64,000 nt of DNA, from positions 197,210,816 to 197,274,815 of the forward strand of contig CP136066.1 in the NCBI GenBank assembly GCA_032622095.1. The letters are read 5' to 3'. Position 1 is the stretch's first letter; every line of letters starts with the position of its first letter. The notes beneath the pieces were generated by a model that saw only the letters and a list, made by a program, of their open reading frames with translations, was not told the DNA's origin and did no database searches. Source of the DNA: Siphonodentalium dalli. Taxonomy: Eukaryota > Mollusca > Scaphopoda > Gadilida > Siphonodentaliidae. The position numbers and the translations under genes are program-made. Below, in pieces: positions 21,005-31,796 of the stretch.

Positions 21005-21135
21005 TCATATATATATTTATATATATATATATAGCGATAGATATATGTATGTAGCTATATATATAGCTATATATTTTGCGATAGATATATATAGCTATAT
21101 ATAGCTATATATATATGTGTGTGTGTGTGTGTGAC
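21005..21135. repeat. TA-rich / TG microsatellite
   Basis: Irregular ATATATAGC(G/T)ATA runs followed by (TG)n at about 21,117-21,132. It lies at the 3' side of the Penelope-like element. Confidence 0.85.
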
Positions 21136-21824
21136 GGTAATATGCCTTTAATGATTATCCTGCTTTTCATATTGCTGTCGACGGGACGTTACTCTATATT
21201 AAGCTATACCGATCGATTTCATTCTATTTTTATCCTCGATAAATGGTTTGTTCTGCGTCACCGATAAAAATAGCGCGAATTCGTTTACATCTTTACCCGG
21301 AAGTACGATAGCTGTTGCAAAACAATGTGAACTGGAACATTACCATCTATCTGACATGACATGCCAAGTACATTAATGTTTTAGAATAGGGCTCAGCTTC
21401 CACTTGACGATTAATATACTGAGATCAGCTCCACCAATGAGCGAGGATATGGATTTCGTTTTCGGCTCTGCTATATACTGTGGTATATATGTGTGTTTCA
21501 TTATCAATAAATTATCAATGTTCAAAATAAAAACTAACGTATGTTTATTCATATTGGGGAAATGATCAGACAGAACAAGTATACATAATAAAATTGTATT
21601 TGCGAAGATATTAAAAAACAATAGTATAACCTATGGATATTACGTCACGTGCAAAATAAGAATAATTACATCTTCGTAGTAAATTCCAAGCGCGTATTCT
21701 AAATAAGAAGACAACGCAATATAACCGCGGTACACCTCAATAATATTTATTATAGCGTGCTACTCGCTATATTTCCATTACATTGTTCTTTATTATGTGT
21801 TTGTTTGTTTTTATTTTGAGGTTC
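21136..21824. other. Intergenic, no feature supported
   Basis: AT-rich sequence between the Penelope-like element and the tandem repeat at 21.8 kb. The minus-strand frame 21,373-21,621 shows no recognisable motif. Confidence 0.45.
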
Positions 21825-22075
21825 CACCAGTAAAAAACGTTGGGACGTTTTCGTGTTCTACCATATTATATACCATGCCATGGAACTTTACTCCGCGCTT
21901 ACGCCAGTATAGATCATATTCCACCAGTAAAAACCAGGGGACGTTTTCATGTTCTACCATATATACCATGCCATGAATCCCTACTACGCGCTTACGCCCG
22001 TAGATATCATATCCCACCAGTATACAACCAGGGGACGTTTTCATGTTCTACCCGGCACATACCATGCCATGAACG
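21825..22075. repeat. ~100-bp tandem repeat made from the terminus of the 738-1,255 element
   Basis: About 2.5 units of CCACCAGTA-AAACCAGGGG, ACGTTTTCATGTTCTACCAT, ATACCATGCCATGAA, then CTACTACGCGCTTACGCC and GTAGATATCATA. The ATGAATCCCTACT and ATTCCACCAGTA parts match the terminal arms of the long-inverted-repeat element at 738-1,255. Frames on both strands here are repeat-derived. A further fragment (TTCCACCAGTACATACTCTG) lies at 22,499. Confidence 0.72.
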
Positions 22076-22529
22076 TTATGTTAAATCTTCATATTTTCCG
22101 AGGAGAGCTTTAATTATATAATAATCATGCATAATTGTTACCATTGTGTGAATTATAACTTGTGACTCCTTGGAATTTGAATACATGTAACTAGTATTCG
22201 TTCCTCAACCATATTCTGATTAATACCATGTATAATGCATACACCGCATACTCAATATATAAAACATGGATCAATGTAATGACATTCTTCTTAGTAGTGC
22301 CCTTACATGTATTTACGCAGTCCGTACTCTTAAAAGGAGCACATAGCAACCCAATTTGTTAAGCCATTAAACCAATATTGTAATTTTGCATTACTCAAAA
22401 CCAAATCCAATAAAGTTGGGAAATTTATTAGAACAAATCCTAAATAGTTTGAAATGTTATGGTCTCACCCCAGTTAGAAGCCCATAGCAACGGCAATGAT
22501 TCCACCAGTACATACTCTGGGAACTTCCA

Positions 22530-23234
22530 TGCTAAATTCAGATTATGTTATTTTGTCCCCATTCTTCGAACTTGAAAATCATACGCCCTCCCTCACTTAT
22601 TAGGGACATTGCATGTAAGCCCCCGGCTGTCATATCCCAATTTCCATATTATGTTACCACTTTTATTTAGAATTTTTATATTTTGCAAATTCGTTTGGTA
22701 AATGTTTCTGCAGTCACGAACTATATCGATGATTATGTGGTATGTTACTATTTCATTTCCTCACAAATTGAGCTGTTGTGTAAGATAATTCCCTACACAA
22801 TATCACATTTGACAGGAAACTAACCACATCACTTTGTTTTTAGCGTACACACAATTTTAGAAAAGTCGATCAGACGAACCGCAATCACGTTGATAACGTT
22901 ATGTGGTTACTCCCCTTTGCTAAAGTACGGTGCGCCGTAGTAAAACATAAACTAATCGTCATCAATTCATATCTCGTAGTCCATGTGATTTCCCATGTGG
23001 CCCCAAACCTTATTTCAATTTGTATAACCTCCAAAATGATAACCACTATAGAAAAGTTTGACCCAAAAAAAGGTTCCACAATTGTTAAGCTGCACCTGTC
23101 TATAAAGATATGTTGACGTTTACAGTACACATTATTCAAAAAACAATGTGACAAAAACAAAATAGATTCATACAAACAATTTTTTATGAGTGTTGCCGGA
23201 AAAATATTGATCATTTTCAATTATTTTGTTCCAG
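22530..23234. other. Upstream of the ASB exon: intron or intergenic, no exon identified
   Basis: AT-rich. It must contain the intron leading to the acceptor at 23,233-23,234. I could not identify the preceding exon. The two frames at 22,885-23,220 (minus) and 22,901-23,116 (plus) overlap and show no motif. Confidence 0.45.
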
Positions 23235-24178
23235 AGGACATAGAAGAATGTCGTGAGTTGCTGGTCAAAAATCCGGACTTGGCTATTTGCGATCATGATT
23301 ATAACGGGGGCGCCCCATTGTCTGACTGTGCCGCCACAGGAAATGTCGCCATATTCAAGCTGCTTTTGGAGTATGGAGCAAGCATCGAATGCACAAACAG
23401 TGACCTATATTCTCCTCTTCACCACGCAGCGTCGAACAATCACCACGAAATCGTAGATATTCTACTACGAAAAGGGGCGAAACATGACGAACAAACACTA
23501 TGTAAGAATACTCCTCTATCTCTGGCGTGCCATGGCAACCACACTGACATTGCACTGACGCTATTGGATAAAACATGCAACGTTTGTAACTTAGACGATG
23601 GCACGGATACACCAATATACCATGCTGCATGCAACGGTAATGTTGAGCTCGGCAAAGCACTTCTTAAATATGGTGCTGATCCAAACTTTATAAATGCATA
23701 TAACGCCACTCCTCTTTGGGGCGCTGCGTATAACGGCCATACGAGTTTTGTGGAATTTCTTATCGGTCAATGTGTGGATCTGAACGTTGCATCCAGCGGT
23801 CAAGTTTACGATCCTAGAGCGTATGATGAGTGGAATCATAGTTGGCATAGGTGGGGTTTCCATGATATTTATCCTAACCCAAGATCACCGCTCGAGGTTG
23901 CTGCATTTCAGGGCAATGTGGACATTGTTTTCCTGCTGACTGAAGCGGGTTGTTCTCTCACCAAATTGGATGAGACGTGGTTGAACGATATACGTCCACC
24001 ACTTCACGAAGACATCAATGTGCTGTTGACTAACTTGATACGGAATCCAAGGAGCTTGCAGTCGACAGTGCGGATTTCCTTAAGAAGATATCTAGGAAAG
24101 GACACCCCTATAGTGTTGAATCAGGTGAAGATAGCACCACCATTACGACGATATGTACTCATGGACGATTCTAACTAA
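23235..24178 (+). CDS. Ankyrin-repeat and SOCS-box (ASB-type) protein, terminal exon
   Basis: One long frame ending with TAA at 24,176-24,178. The acceptor TTATTTTGTTCCAG ends at 23,234. The Met further upstream (23,186) reads through the pyrimidine tract and is probably intronic. About six ankyrin repeats are visible: GNVAIFKLLLEYGAS, SPLHHAASNNHHEIVDILLR, TPLSLACHGNHTDIA, TPIYHAACNGNVELGKALLK, TPLWGAAYNGHTSFVEFLI, SPLEVAAFQGNVDIVFLL. The C terminus, PRSLQSTVRISLRRYLG then VKIAPPLRRYVL, fits a SOCS box (elongin B/C-binding helix plus a Cul5-box-like PP..L..Y.L). Such proteins are substrate adaptors of cullin-5 ubiquitin ligases; the substrate cannot be told from the sequence. The 5' exons are not identified. 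Confidence 0.87.
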
Positions 24179-24274
24179 CAATTTAAGTCTGACTATAATT
24201 TAGTAATTTGTTGGTATCCAATGATTCCCCGTCCGATGTTATAAAGCATTATTCAGAAAATCCAGAAAATACAA

Positions 24275-24510
24275 GCAATCACCACCATGCGCATCACACA
24301 GAGATGGTGAAATCACACATTAGTAACACGAAGAAAACAACCACTTCTGACTGTTCAGCGTCAATGTATAACATCTAAAATGTGTTTATTACACAATAAA
24401 TCAATCAATCAATGACACATATATTCAATCACCACCATTCGCATCACACATGTATGGTGAAAATACATAAAAAAAATCATCCATCAGTAATTCGACGAAA
24501 ACGACCACTA
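24275..24510. repeat. Imperfect ~150-bp duplication in the ASB 3' flank
   Basis: CAATCACCACCATGCGCATC, ACACAGAGATGGTGAAA and GAAAACAACCACT (24,275-24,345) recur as CAATCACCACCATTCGCATC, ACACATGTATGGTGAAA and GAAAACGACCACT (24,427-24,510). Confidence 0.7.
24395..24400 (+). terminator. Candidate poly(A) signal of the ASB gene
   Basis: AATAAA about 217 bp after the ASB stop codon, followed by TCAATCAATCAATGA. The repeated TCAA could instead be the short tandem tail of a retroelement. Confidence 0.45.
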
Positions 24511-24666
24511 TATGTCATAACCGAGAACGCTCTTTATGATATACCACTTTTGGGCGGCATGCTGAAGTATGGACACACTTTATGAGAGGCGATTATTGGA
24601 CTTGTTTTGCCGTGCTGAAAAAAAATTCAAAACGTTATAACGTCCACGTTGATATATGGCCATCAA

Positions 24667-24877
24667 AACATCATTAATGCGTTCGTGCATGGGTCAGATC
24701 TAATTATACATATATTAATGTGGTCATGCATGGGGCCGATCTAATTCATCATTATTAACGCGTTCATGCATGGGTCCGATCTAATTAAACATTATATTAA
24801 TGTGGTCATGTATGGGTTCGATCTAATTAAACATTATTAATACGTTCATGCATGGGTCCGATCTAATTAAACATTAG
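24667..24877. repeat. ~43-bp tandem repeat, 5 copies
   Basis: Units built on ACATTATTAATGCGTTCATG, CATGGGTCCGATCTAATTAA. Alternate copies read GTGGTCATG or CGTTCATG, suggesting a two-unit higher-order period. Confidence 0.85.
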
Positions 24878-24899
24878 ATATGGCGATTGGGAACGATGC

Positions 24900-25760
24900 T
24901 GAAACATCTTGCGGTTAGTGGAATTGGCTATATATAGGCGATAACTGTTTGCATATATGCATGTACAGTTCTCTGAACAGATCGCCAATCTGAATAATTG
25001 TGGTGCAATGCGTGAAGTTTCATGATTTCCCTGCGGGAAGTGGAAGAGTTGATTATCTTATACGGCTCTCGTGTTATTACGCATTAAGCCAATGATTCAA
25101 CCCCTAATATCGGGTCTTTCACCAGTATCCCACAAAGAATATCGTTTGACAATTCTGACATTTTCTCCAGCGGATACATCAATGTATGGATACTCGTGTA
25201 TCATTTTCCGGCATGCACAGGCATAGACAATTCAATGCGTTTTCTAGAAAAACTCAAGCTATATACATAACTATGTCATGATGCATATCCGCGAAGGGAA
25301 ACCCGGTTAACAGTCCTTGTTGTATAGATTTTGTATAGGCCTATACATGTACCGGTTAATCAAATATTCATAAGTCAAATTCTTACCACCATATTACATA
25401 TAATTACATTTTTTTTATTTTTAAATGGCAAATCTTTAAATCGCTTCATATGTCATAATTATATGTTCACTGTTTTATCTAAAAGTCAACATGCTCATAT
25501 AGGCGCAGAGCTAATGTTGCATATGTAATGATTTATGCTGTTGTGCACAGAAATTTAAATTGACAGAATATGCGAACATGCATGGCACATTGTTTCTCGA
25601 ATCGGTACTGTTGCTACTTAATTTAATGTAAAACAAGACTGCACCGGCGCAGACGTGAAGTTGTCGCATTTCTTCAAAATTTATATTCTTGGCGAATCAA
25701 TGCAATAATTATATAGTTGTATTGGAAGAAGGATACAACAATTTGTTTTAAATGTTCTGC
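24900..25760. other. Intergenic, no feature supported
   Basis: AT-rich. The 65-codon plus-strand frame 25,331-25,528 has no motif and no flanking splice signals that I would trust. Confidence 0.45.
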
Positions 25761-25779
25761 GAATCCTGCTTTAAGCAGA

Positions 25780-26870
25780 GTTGTACTGTCAACGTATATG
25801 CTGTTCTGTGGACTGACTTTTGTGACCGAAATTGTATAGATGCAAGTTCGTGTATACAATATATCATTATGTGGTATTCCTCGCGGCTAAAATTGAATTT
25901 AATGATGCAGCTTAATATATGTATGTATTACGAATATGCCATTATGTGGCCTGTCGTTTGTGGCTGAACCTCTCTAATCTCTATAGTCAGGTTATAGTGT
26001 ATATATACTATATCGTTTTGTGGCGGAACCTCTCTTATATAGTCGGGGTTATGGTGGTACAATATATCGTGCGTGGATTGACTCGTGGCTGGAATTTCAT
26101 GTAATGATGCAGATTAATACACATACATATTATGAATATGCCACTCAGTGGCCTGCCTTTTGTGGCGGAACATCTCATACATGTATAGTCGGGTTATAGT
26201 GTATATATAATATCATGCCTCGTGGCTGGAGTTGCATGTAATGATGCAGATTAATAAACATATATATTAAGAATATGCCATTCCGTGGCATGCCGTTTTG
26301 TGGCAGAACCTCTATTATATAGATGGGCTATAGTGTATATCATATATCGTCTTGTGGTGTGCTTCGTGGCTGGAATTGCGTTTAATGATTCAGATTGGTG
26401 TATACATAATTATTAAGACTATGCCATTTGTGGCCGATCCTGTCAACATGCGGGTTAGTGTATATACTATATCAATTTGCGGTATTCCTTGTGGCTGAAA
26501 CTGTATTAATGATGCCGATTGATGTGTATATATGTATCTTAAGAATATTCCGTTCCGTGGCCTGTGGTTTGTGACCGAACCTGTATAAAGATATAGGTTG
26601 TTGTGTATAATGTGCCGAATTATGACATTCCTCGTCGCTGACTTTTTTAAGTGCAGAGTGATGTACATGTATATGTATTAAAACACGCCCATCTGTGGCA
26701 CGCCGCTCGTGGCGAAGCCTGTGTGCGTCTGAGATGCAGGGTGATAACCATGTAAAATACATGTGAATGCCGTTTTGTGGCAAGCCTCCCATGGTGGGCC
26801 TGCATCGGATATGCAGGAGTGATCATGCAAGTAAAATACATGTGAATGCCGGTTTGTGGCTGTTCCAGTC
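25780..26870. repeat. Degenerate ~135-140-bp tandem repeat, about 7-8 copies
   Basis: Recurrent landmarks are GTGGCCTG(T/C)CGTTTGTGGC, then GAACCTCT, TATAGT-GGGTTATAGTGTATA, GTGGCTGGAATTGC and TAATGATGCAGATTAATA (for example at about 25,947, 26,149, 26,286, 26,430, 26,556, 26,695). Copies diverge from each other by substitutions and indels. Overlapping frames on both strands (25,919-26,104; 26,390-26,872) are repeat-derived. Confidence 0.82.
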
Positions 26871-27084
26871 AAGTTAAAGAAATCTTGAAATGTTCGGGTA
26901 TCTGGAAGGAGGATATATGAACAGAAATATGCGCGCGCGATTCGTTGTGATCACACTGACACGGAATAAAGTCAGGCCATGCGCACGAGTGTATGATATC
27001 AAACACTATGTAATCCTCCGTAGGATAAGGTATCATATAATATGTGATAATCGTCGCAGGAGTCACTCGTGGCCCAATGCAGGC

Positions 27085-27170
27085 AGGATCATATATCAAA
27101 ATGAGAGGATAAGGTGATCCCAAGAAACGGGGATCATCGTATATTCTCATTTTGATATGTGATCCTAAAA
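27085..27170. repeat. Hairpin, ~30-bp imperfect stem
   Basis: GGATCATATATCAAAATGAG and its near reverse complement CTCATTTTGATATGTGATCC flank a GATCCC...GGGATC core (27,087-27,165). Confidence 0.7.
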
Positions 27171-27177
27171 TAAAAAA

Positions 27178-27268
27178 AATATTTGTATTAACTAAATAAC
27201 GGAGATATTTGAAGAAGTGTTTTTGACGAAATAACGGGCATATTTGGAGAAGTGTTTTAAAGAGCGTA
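27178..27268. repeat. Dispersed repeat 'AAATAACGGAGATATTT', copy 2
   Basis: Same block order as 18,150-18,240: AAATAACGGAGATATTTG, AAGAAGTGTTTTTGACGAAA, TAACGGGCATATTTGGAGAA, GTGTTTTAA, AGAGCG. In both places it lies beside a sequence with ATCATATAATA. Confidence 0.75.
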
Positions 27269-27269
27269 T

Positions 27270-29834
27270 CCAAAACCTCCCCCAAGCCCACCCACCCATG
27301 GGAAGAATTTGACTTATATTTCACCAGAGTTGATCGAGTGTGGTGTTTTAATTTCTCATAAAATCACCGTTATTTAGTAAAAGTTCTGTATAGAGTTATT
27401 ACCATGAATATAAAATCACTAAAACAGATAAAGATCGCATATCAAAACCTACACGGAAATAAATAAAGAGTAGAAACGTGCACTCTATTATTTTGTAGAT
27501 ATCGTATTTACACATCCATTGTGTAGAAATGCCACAAGACGTATGGCGCGCGACAACTAATTACACTATAAAAGAGTACAATTGATTAATAAGTACTCAA
27601 ATAAAGAGTAACGTGGCGTATGTAGCGATCACGTGCCGATGTGCAACGTTATTTTTTCGACGGTGACGCCATTTTGTCTCAATGCATGGAAAGTAAACTA
27701 TTCTTTATCCATTGGAATCATGGAATTTTCATGTAATTGCAGACTGTCCACATGTCGGAATCGTGGTAACGGAAACGCGGCAATGTTTTGACTTCATTAT
27801 TTTTCTTTAAGTTGTGAAATTTCATTGAAAACACCAACATAAATCGTAGGCTACTATTCTTGACTAGGTAGGCCAACTTTACTTTAGATTTTGAATAATT
27901 AAATTAATAATTTACATCATTATCATTTGATTACAATAGACTAGTATTATGTTATCATCTAGCTTATATATTTTATTATTTTCCCCAGACTATAATTTAT
28001 GTTCCTAACCAGCGCCGCCTGAAAGTAGCTACACGTCCTTCATCCCGAAGCGAGGGCGGATTTTGTATTTACTACCATTGATATATCATGTAATGACTTA
28101 GGACATTTAGATGTGGAAATTGGAATTTCATTGAAAGATCTTGCAAGTACTAACATATTAATTAACGGTAAATTATATTGCTATTAGTATTATGTATGAC
28201 TACTTTAGATTTGAAATAATTTACATCATCATCTTTACTAGTATCATAGTATGTTATTAACAATTTGATGAAAATCTAACTTCTATGTAACTAAACAGAA
28301 CATCGTAATTTCCGTATTAGTTGCTCAAATATTCCCACTTTTTAAATAACCCCTCTGGAGTCCTCATTGACCTTCACCTTCGCGTGAGATTTCATGAATT
28401 TGTAGGGTTTTTTTTATCTGACATCATCATTTATCGTCTGGTAAAGACATCACTGTCATCAGTCAGTCATCATCATCATCATCGTCGTGTTTGCCGACAA
28501 AATAATTAATATATTACACAATGTCAATGTGACAACTGACGTACGGCACCAGTATTAGTTGTTTTAAATTCAGTCTGTTCAGAGATGAATGAATACCCAG
28601 AAATAATTTTGAATCAATAAATGTGCATCGAAATTGGGTGACTTGCTCACAAGTGAAGTCACATGTACCTGTAGGCTGTATGGCAATTGTTTTTCCAGAT
28701 TTGTTGTTCAGAACAATTTATTTTGACTAATAGTAATAGCTTCATTCAACCATGCAAATTTAAAATTGTGGTCCCGTGATCTTTCACGTTGCATCATCTG
28801 ATGATTCAAAGTACTTTTGTGTCTCAATCTCATATTAAAACTGCTCATGGCACAGCTATCGAAAGATCCTCATGCCATGAAGCGATATAGCGAGGTGACT
28901 TGGAATTGATCAAAAAATCCTCATGTCGATCGTTAAATAGGCGAGGTGGCTTTGACGGCTGACCCAGATTTCAAGTAGTTATATGCTATGTACGGTATAT
29001 GAGATTGTTTTGAAATTAAAACGATCCGTTTTATGTTTCTTCTCCAAAACTTGGGAAGGTGTGTCCAACTTCGAATTTGGAATATCCCAGCTGCACCAGC
29101 ATCTCAGAAAAAAATCCTGAGTCTTGACATCCTCGTAAATATCATTCGCATTTTGTTAAAAACTTCTAACTTCTAACAGTTTACTTTGATAGTTCCTGAA
29201 TTATTTTAGACTTGTAGTCATATATACAGTTAGAGATATGACTTTTATGTGAGAGACTTGTGTGCTTGGGGTTCATTAACTCACCCTTTGTTGTCATATG
29301 ACTGACTCAAAAATATAGTGTCCAGATCCAGTCGCAACTATTGACACAATGAACTAATTTGCATGATTCATTGATGTCAGATATGCCATAATGGTGAGCA
29401 TAGACATATAAAATTTAGCTTGGCAATATAAAAGTATATTGGAATCCTTTTGTTTTATCTATAAACTCATCTTCACCATCATCTCCACTTTATCATCTTC
29501 ATCATCATAATTCACTATATATATATAGAGCAACTATAGATATAAAATATACATGTAGTCGAACAAATCCCAAGTGTTGACCGTTCATTTAGGCCCATAC
29601 CGGCAGTTTAAGTTTAATACAAAATAACAAATTTAGTGGTTCTTTTCACAATGGTATACAATTGTCACAATGTGATAACTTCTGCATTTATGTGAAAGTG
29701 ATGAAATTGGAACCTCTAGTATATAATAAGTAATCAAAATTAAAATCTTCATAATAATGGATATCAGATTAATTTAAAATTAAATTATCATTATCTGGGT
29801 CAAGTAATGTTCTATGTTGACTGGTAATCACTAC
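27270..29834. other. Intergenic, no gene supported
   Basis: About 2.5 kb of AT-rich DNA. Small CATCAT runs occur near 28,465 and 29,470-29,510. No exon-like frame with splice signals was found. The 62-codon frame at 28,321-28,509 ends in a His run from the CATCAT repeat. Confidence 0.5.
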
Positions 29835-30090
29835 TACAGTAATGCCCTAATTAATCGACTCCCCAACCACAGCAGAATTATGGGTAACTTTTCAGGATAT
29901 AGTCGGAAATATGGCTTGTTGCCATTCATTGGAAATCTCTCGCAGATAGCTTTCCGATGAATGGCAACAAGCCATATTTCCAGGAGAGCTTTCTAATGAA
30001 TGGCAACAAGCCATATTTCCGACTAAATCCTGAAAAGTTACCCATAATTCTGCTGTGGTTAAGGAGTTGATTAATTAGGGCATTACTGTA
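29835..30090. mobile_element. Palindromic MITE, 'CAGTAATG' family copy 2 (complete)
   Basis: Ends TACAGTAATGCCCTAATTAA and TTAATTAGGGCATTACTGTA are inverted and bounded by TA, which fits a TA target duplication of the Tc1/mariner type. Inside are the same arms as at 9,775 (GGGTAACTTTTCAGGAT, GTCGGAAATATGGCTTGTTG). The centre carries an extra tandem piece (GAATGGCAACAAGCCATATT occurs twice in one orientation), so one arm is partly duplicated. Confidence 0.85.
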
Positions 30091-31433
30091 TACACAAGCA
30101 TTTGCATCATCATGGTCGTCTGTGAAGCTAGAATATTCATTCAGCGTGTTTAGTCTTGATATATATGAGCTACAATTATACAGATAACATGTGGACAGTC
30201 TGCTTTTAAATTATTCCAGATTCTGTATTAAAATCCAAAATTGTTAATGTGGAACATCTATTTTTTTGCTGACTGCGTGCCATTTTTGAAGCATCTTTTA
30301 AAAACAACAATATTCTGGTCTACAAATAATTGCATCATTTGCATGCAAACTTTCGACTCGTTTATGACGTCTGTACAATGGAGTGGACGATCACAGATGA
30401 TTCATGGTGGTTGGAATATCAAGGCTTGAGGAATTTGGTTGAATTTTTCACAGGTATTTATGAATTATCTATTATAAACTAATTAATATATATATGCTTT
30501 CAAGTTTGCACAAAATATTAGGGGTGGGAGGTACGACCAGTGTCGCGATACGATATATATCGCGATATGCGGGTCGCCATACAATACTTATCTAGATACG
30601 ATACCCTACTATTTCTGGATGCAGCCCTTCATATGGAATTAATGAATTGGTTGAAAAAAAAACATATATTCAATCATAGTCATTATTTAATAGTTCATTA
30701 ATTTGATTAATCCTTCAATACCAGCTACTTCAGTTCATTGGAATGTTTTATATAAGGCCTAGGTCGTATGGGATTACACGAATTTCAAGTACAAAAACAT
30801 ATACCACGTTTGTTGTTTAATTCATTTAAATACAGTCCAGGGGGAGAAATTTAAAAATACCACGTCGGAAGTTCGGAACGCTGTCTGTATTGACGCGGTT
30901 TACTACGAGTCTTGCGATGAGACACCTTTATGAATCGGTGCTATCAACACATTCAAATCGGATGCTTCGTCCATGTGTCCAGATATTTTGTGATAAAATA
31001 TCATGAACATTACATAATTATTAGATTAAATAATTCGTCAAATAACAATATTAGTTACAAGACAAGTAATCGGATTATGTTTTGCGGAATGTCTGTTATA
31101 TACCGGTATAGGGGACATTAGTGGTGACACATTTCTTCCAGATCTGGATATATCATTCCACACAAAAATAATTCTAATTATACCAGAGACGCAGAGCTAA
31201 TCATAAGAGGTCATAGGATATAAGTCAAGGAGTCCAGAAAATGTATATCTCTGAGAAAGCAAGAATTTGTTGCAAAACTCCCCCCCACCCAATACTTTTC
31301 CATCAGTGCCATGCTGAATACTGTAGAACAATATAGGACTATCCGTGGCATATTCGCAAAGTCATCAGCGCCATGTCACCGGAAATCAATGCTTTAACCT
31401 GGAGCTTCCTGAAATATTGTGAAAACCTGTACC
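30091..31433. other. Intergenic; contains 'GTCGCGATACGATATATATC' terminus-like motif
   Basis: At 30,520-30,600 AGGGGTGGGAGGTACGACCA, GTGTCGCGATACGATATATA, TCGCGATATGCGG resembles the end of a DNA element, but I found no matching opposite end. The rest shows nothing I can support. Confidence 0.4.
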
Positions 31434-31575
31434 AGGGCATTCTCTTATATATGCGAGTCACATAGGGAGCCTCGCATATATCAGAGAATACATTGGCCTA
31501 ACAATATTTACCTTGACCTTGTAAGTCAGTGCATTCGTTTATATATGCAAGGCTCCCTCATATATGAGAACACAC
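31434..31575. repeat. Hairpin repeat, 'TTCTCTTATATATGCGAG' family copies 2 and 3
   Basis: A full palindrome at 31,434-31,503 (GCATTCTCTTATATATGCGA, loop, CTCGCATATATCAGAGAATA, CATTGGCCTAAC). A shorter half-like copy follows at 31,526-31,575 (GCATTCGTTTATATATGCAA, GGCTCCCTCATATATGAGAA). Same family as 10,125. Confidence 0.72.
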
Positions 31576-31796
31576 TTGCACAGGATCACTAATGTTGCAC
31601 AAGTGCAGATCCAGCTACAGATAAATTTTGGGACATGTGGAAACAATATTTTGCAGAAAAATATTTTTAGTTATAACTTATACCGGTATTTTAAAATAAA
31701 TTAATTGAAAAATTGTCAGTTGTCTGACTCACATACAATGATATACTATTAGCTAAGAATAACCCATTGTCATCAACTTTGCGATGCTCTTTAATT

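Larger units (their letters stand above)
18700..21120. mobile_element. Penelope-like element with inverted 5' half
   Basis: Reverse-transcriptase-side sequence runs on the minus strand (20,488 to about 18,720) and GIY-YIG endonuclease sequence runs on the plus strand (20,478-20,853). The N-terminal end of the inverted part abuts the start of the endonuclease part. The segment that normally lies between them (late RT motifs and linker) is missing. The block is followed by a TA/TG-rich microsatellite at about 21,005-21,135. The arrangement is what a 5' inversion during target-primed insertion would leave. Confidence 0.8.

Noticed and set aside
24395-24415. AATAAATCAATCAATCAATG as a LINE 3' tail
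   Set aside because: No LINE coding remnant precedes it; it sits at a normal distance after the ASB stop codon, so a poly(A) signal is the simpler reading, though not proven.
26390-26872. Four overlapping minus-strand frames
   Set aside because: They fall in a degenerate ~135-bp tandem repeat and share shifted copies of the same peptides.
30520-30600. GTCGCGATACGATATATATC segment as a full transposon
   Set aside because: Only one end-like sequence was found; no opposite inverted end or target duplication.
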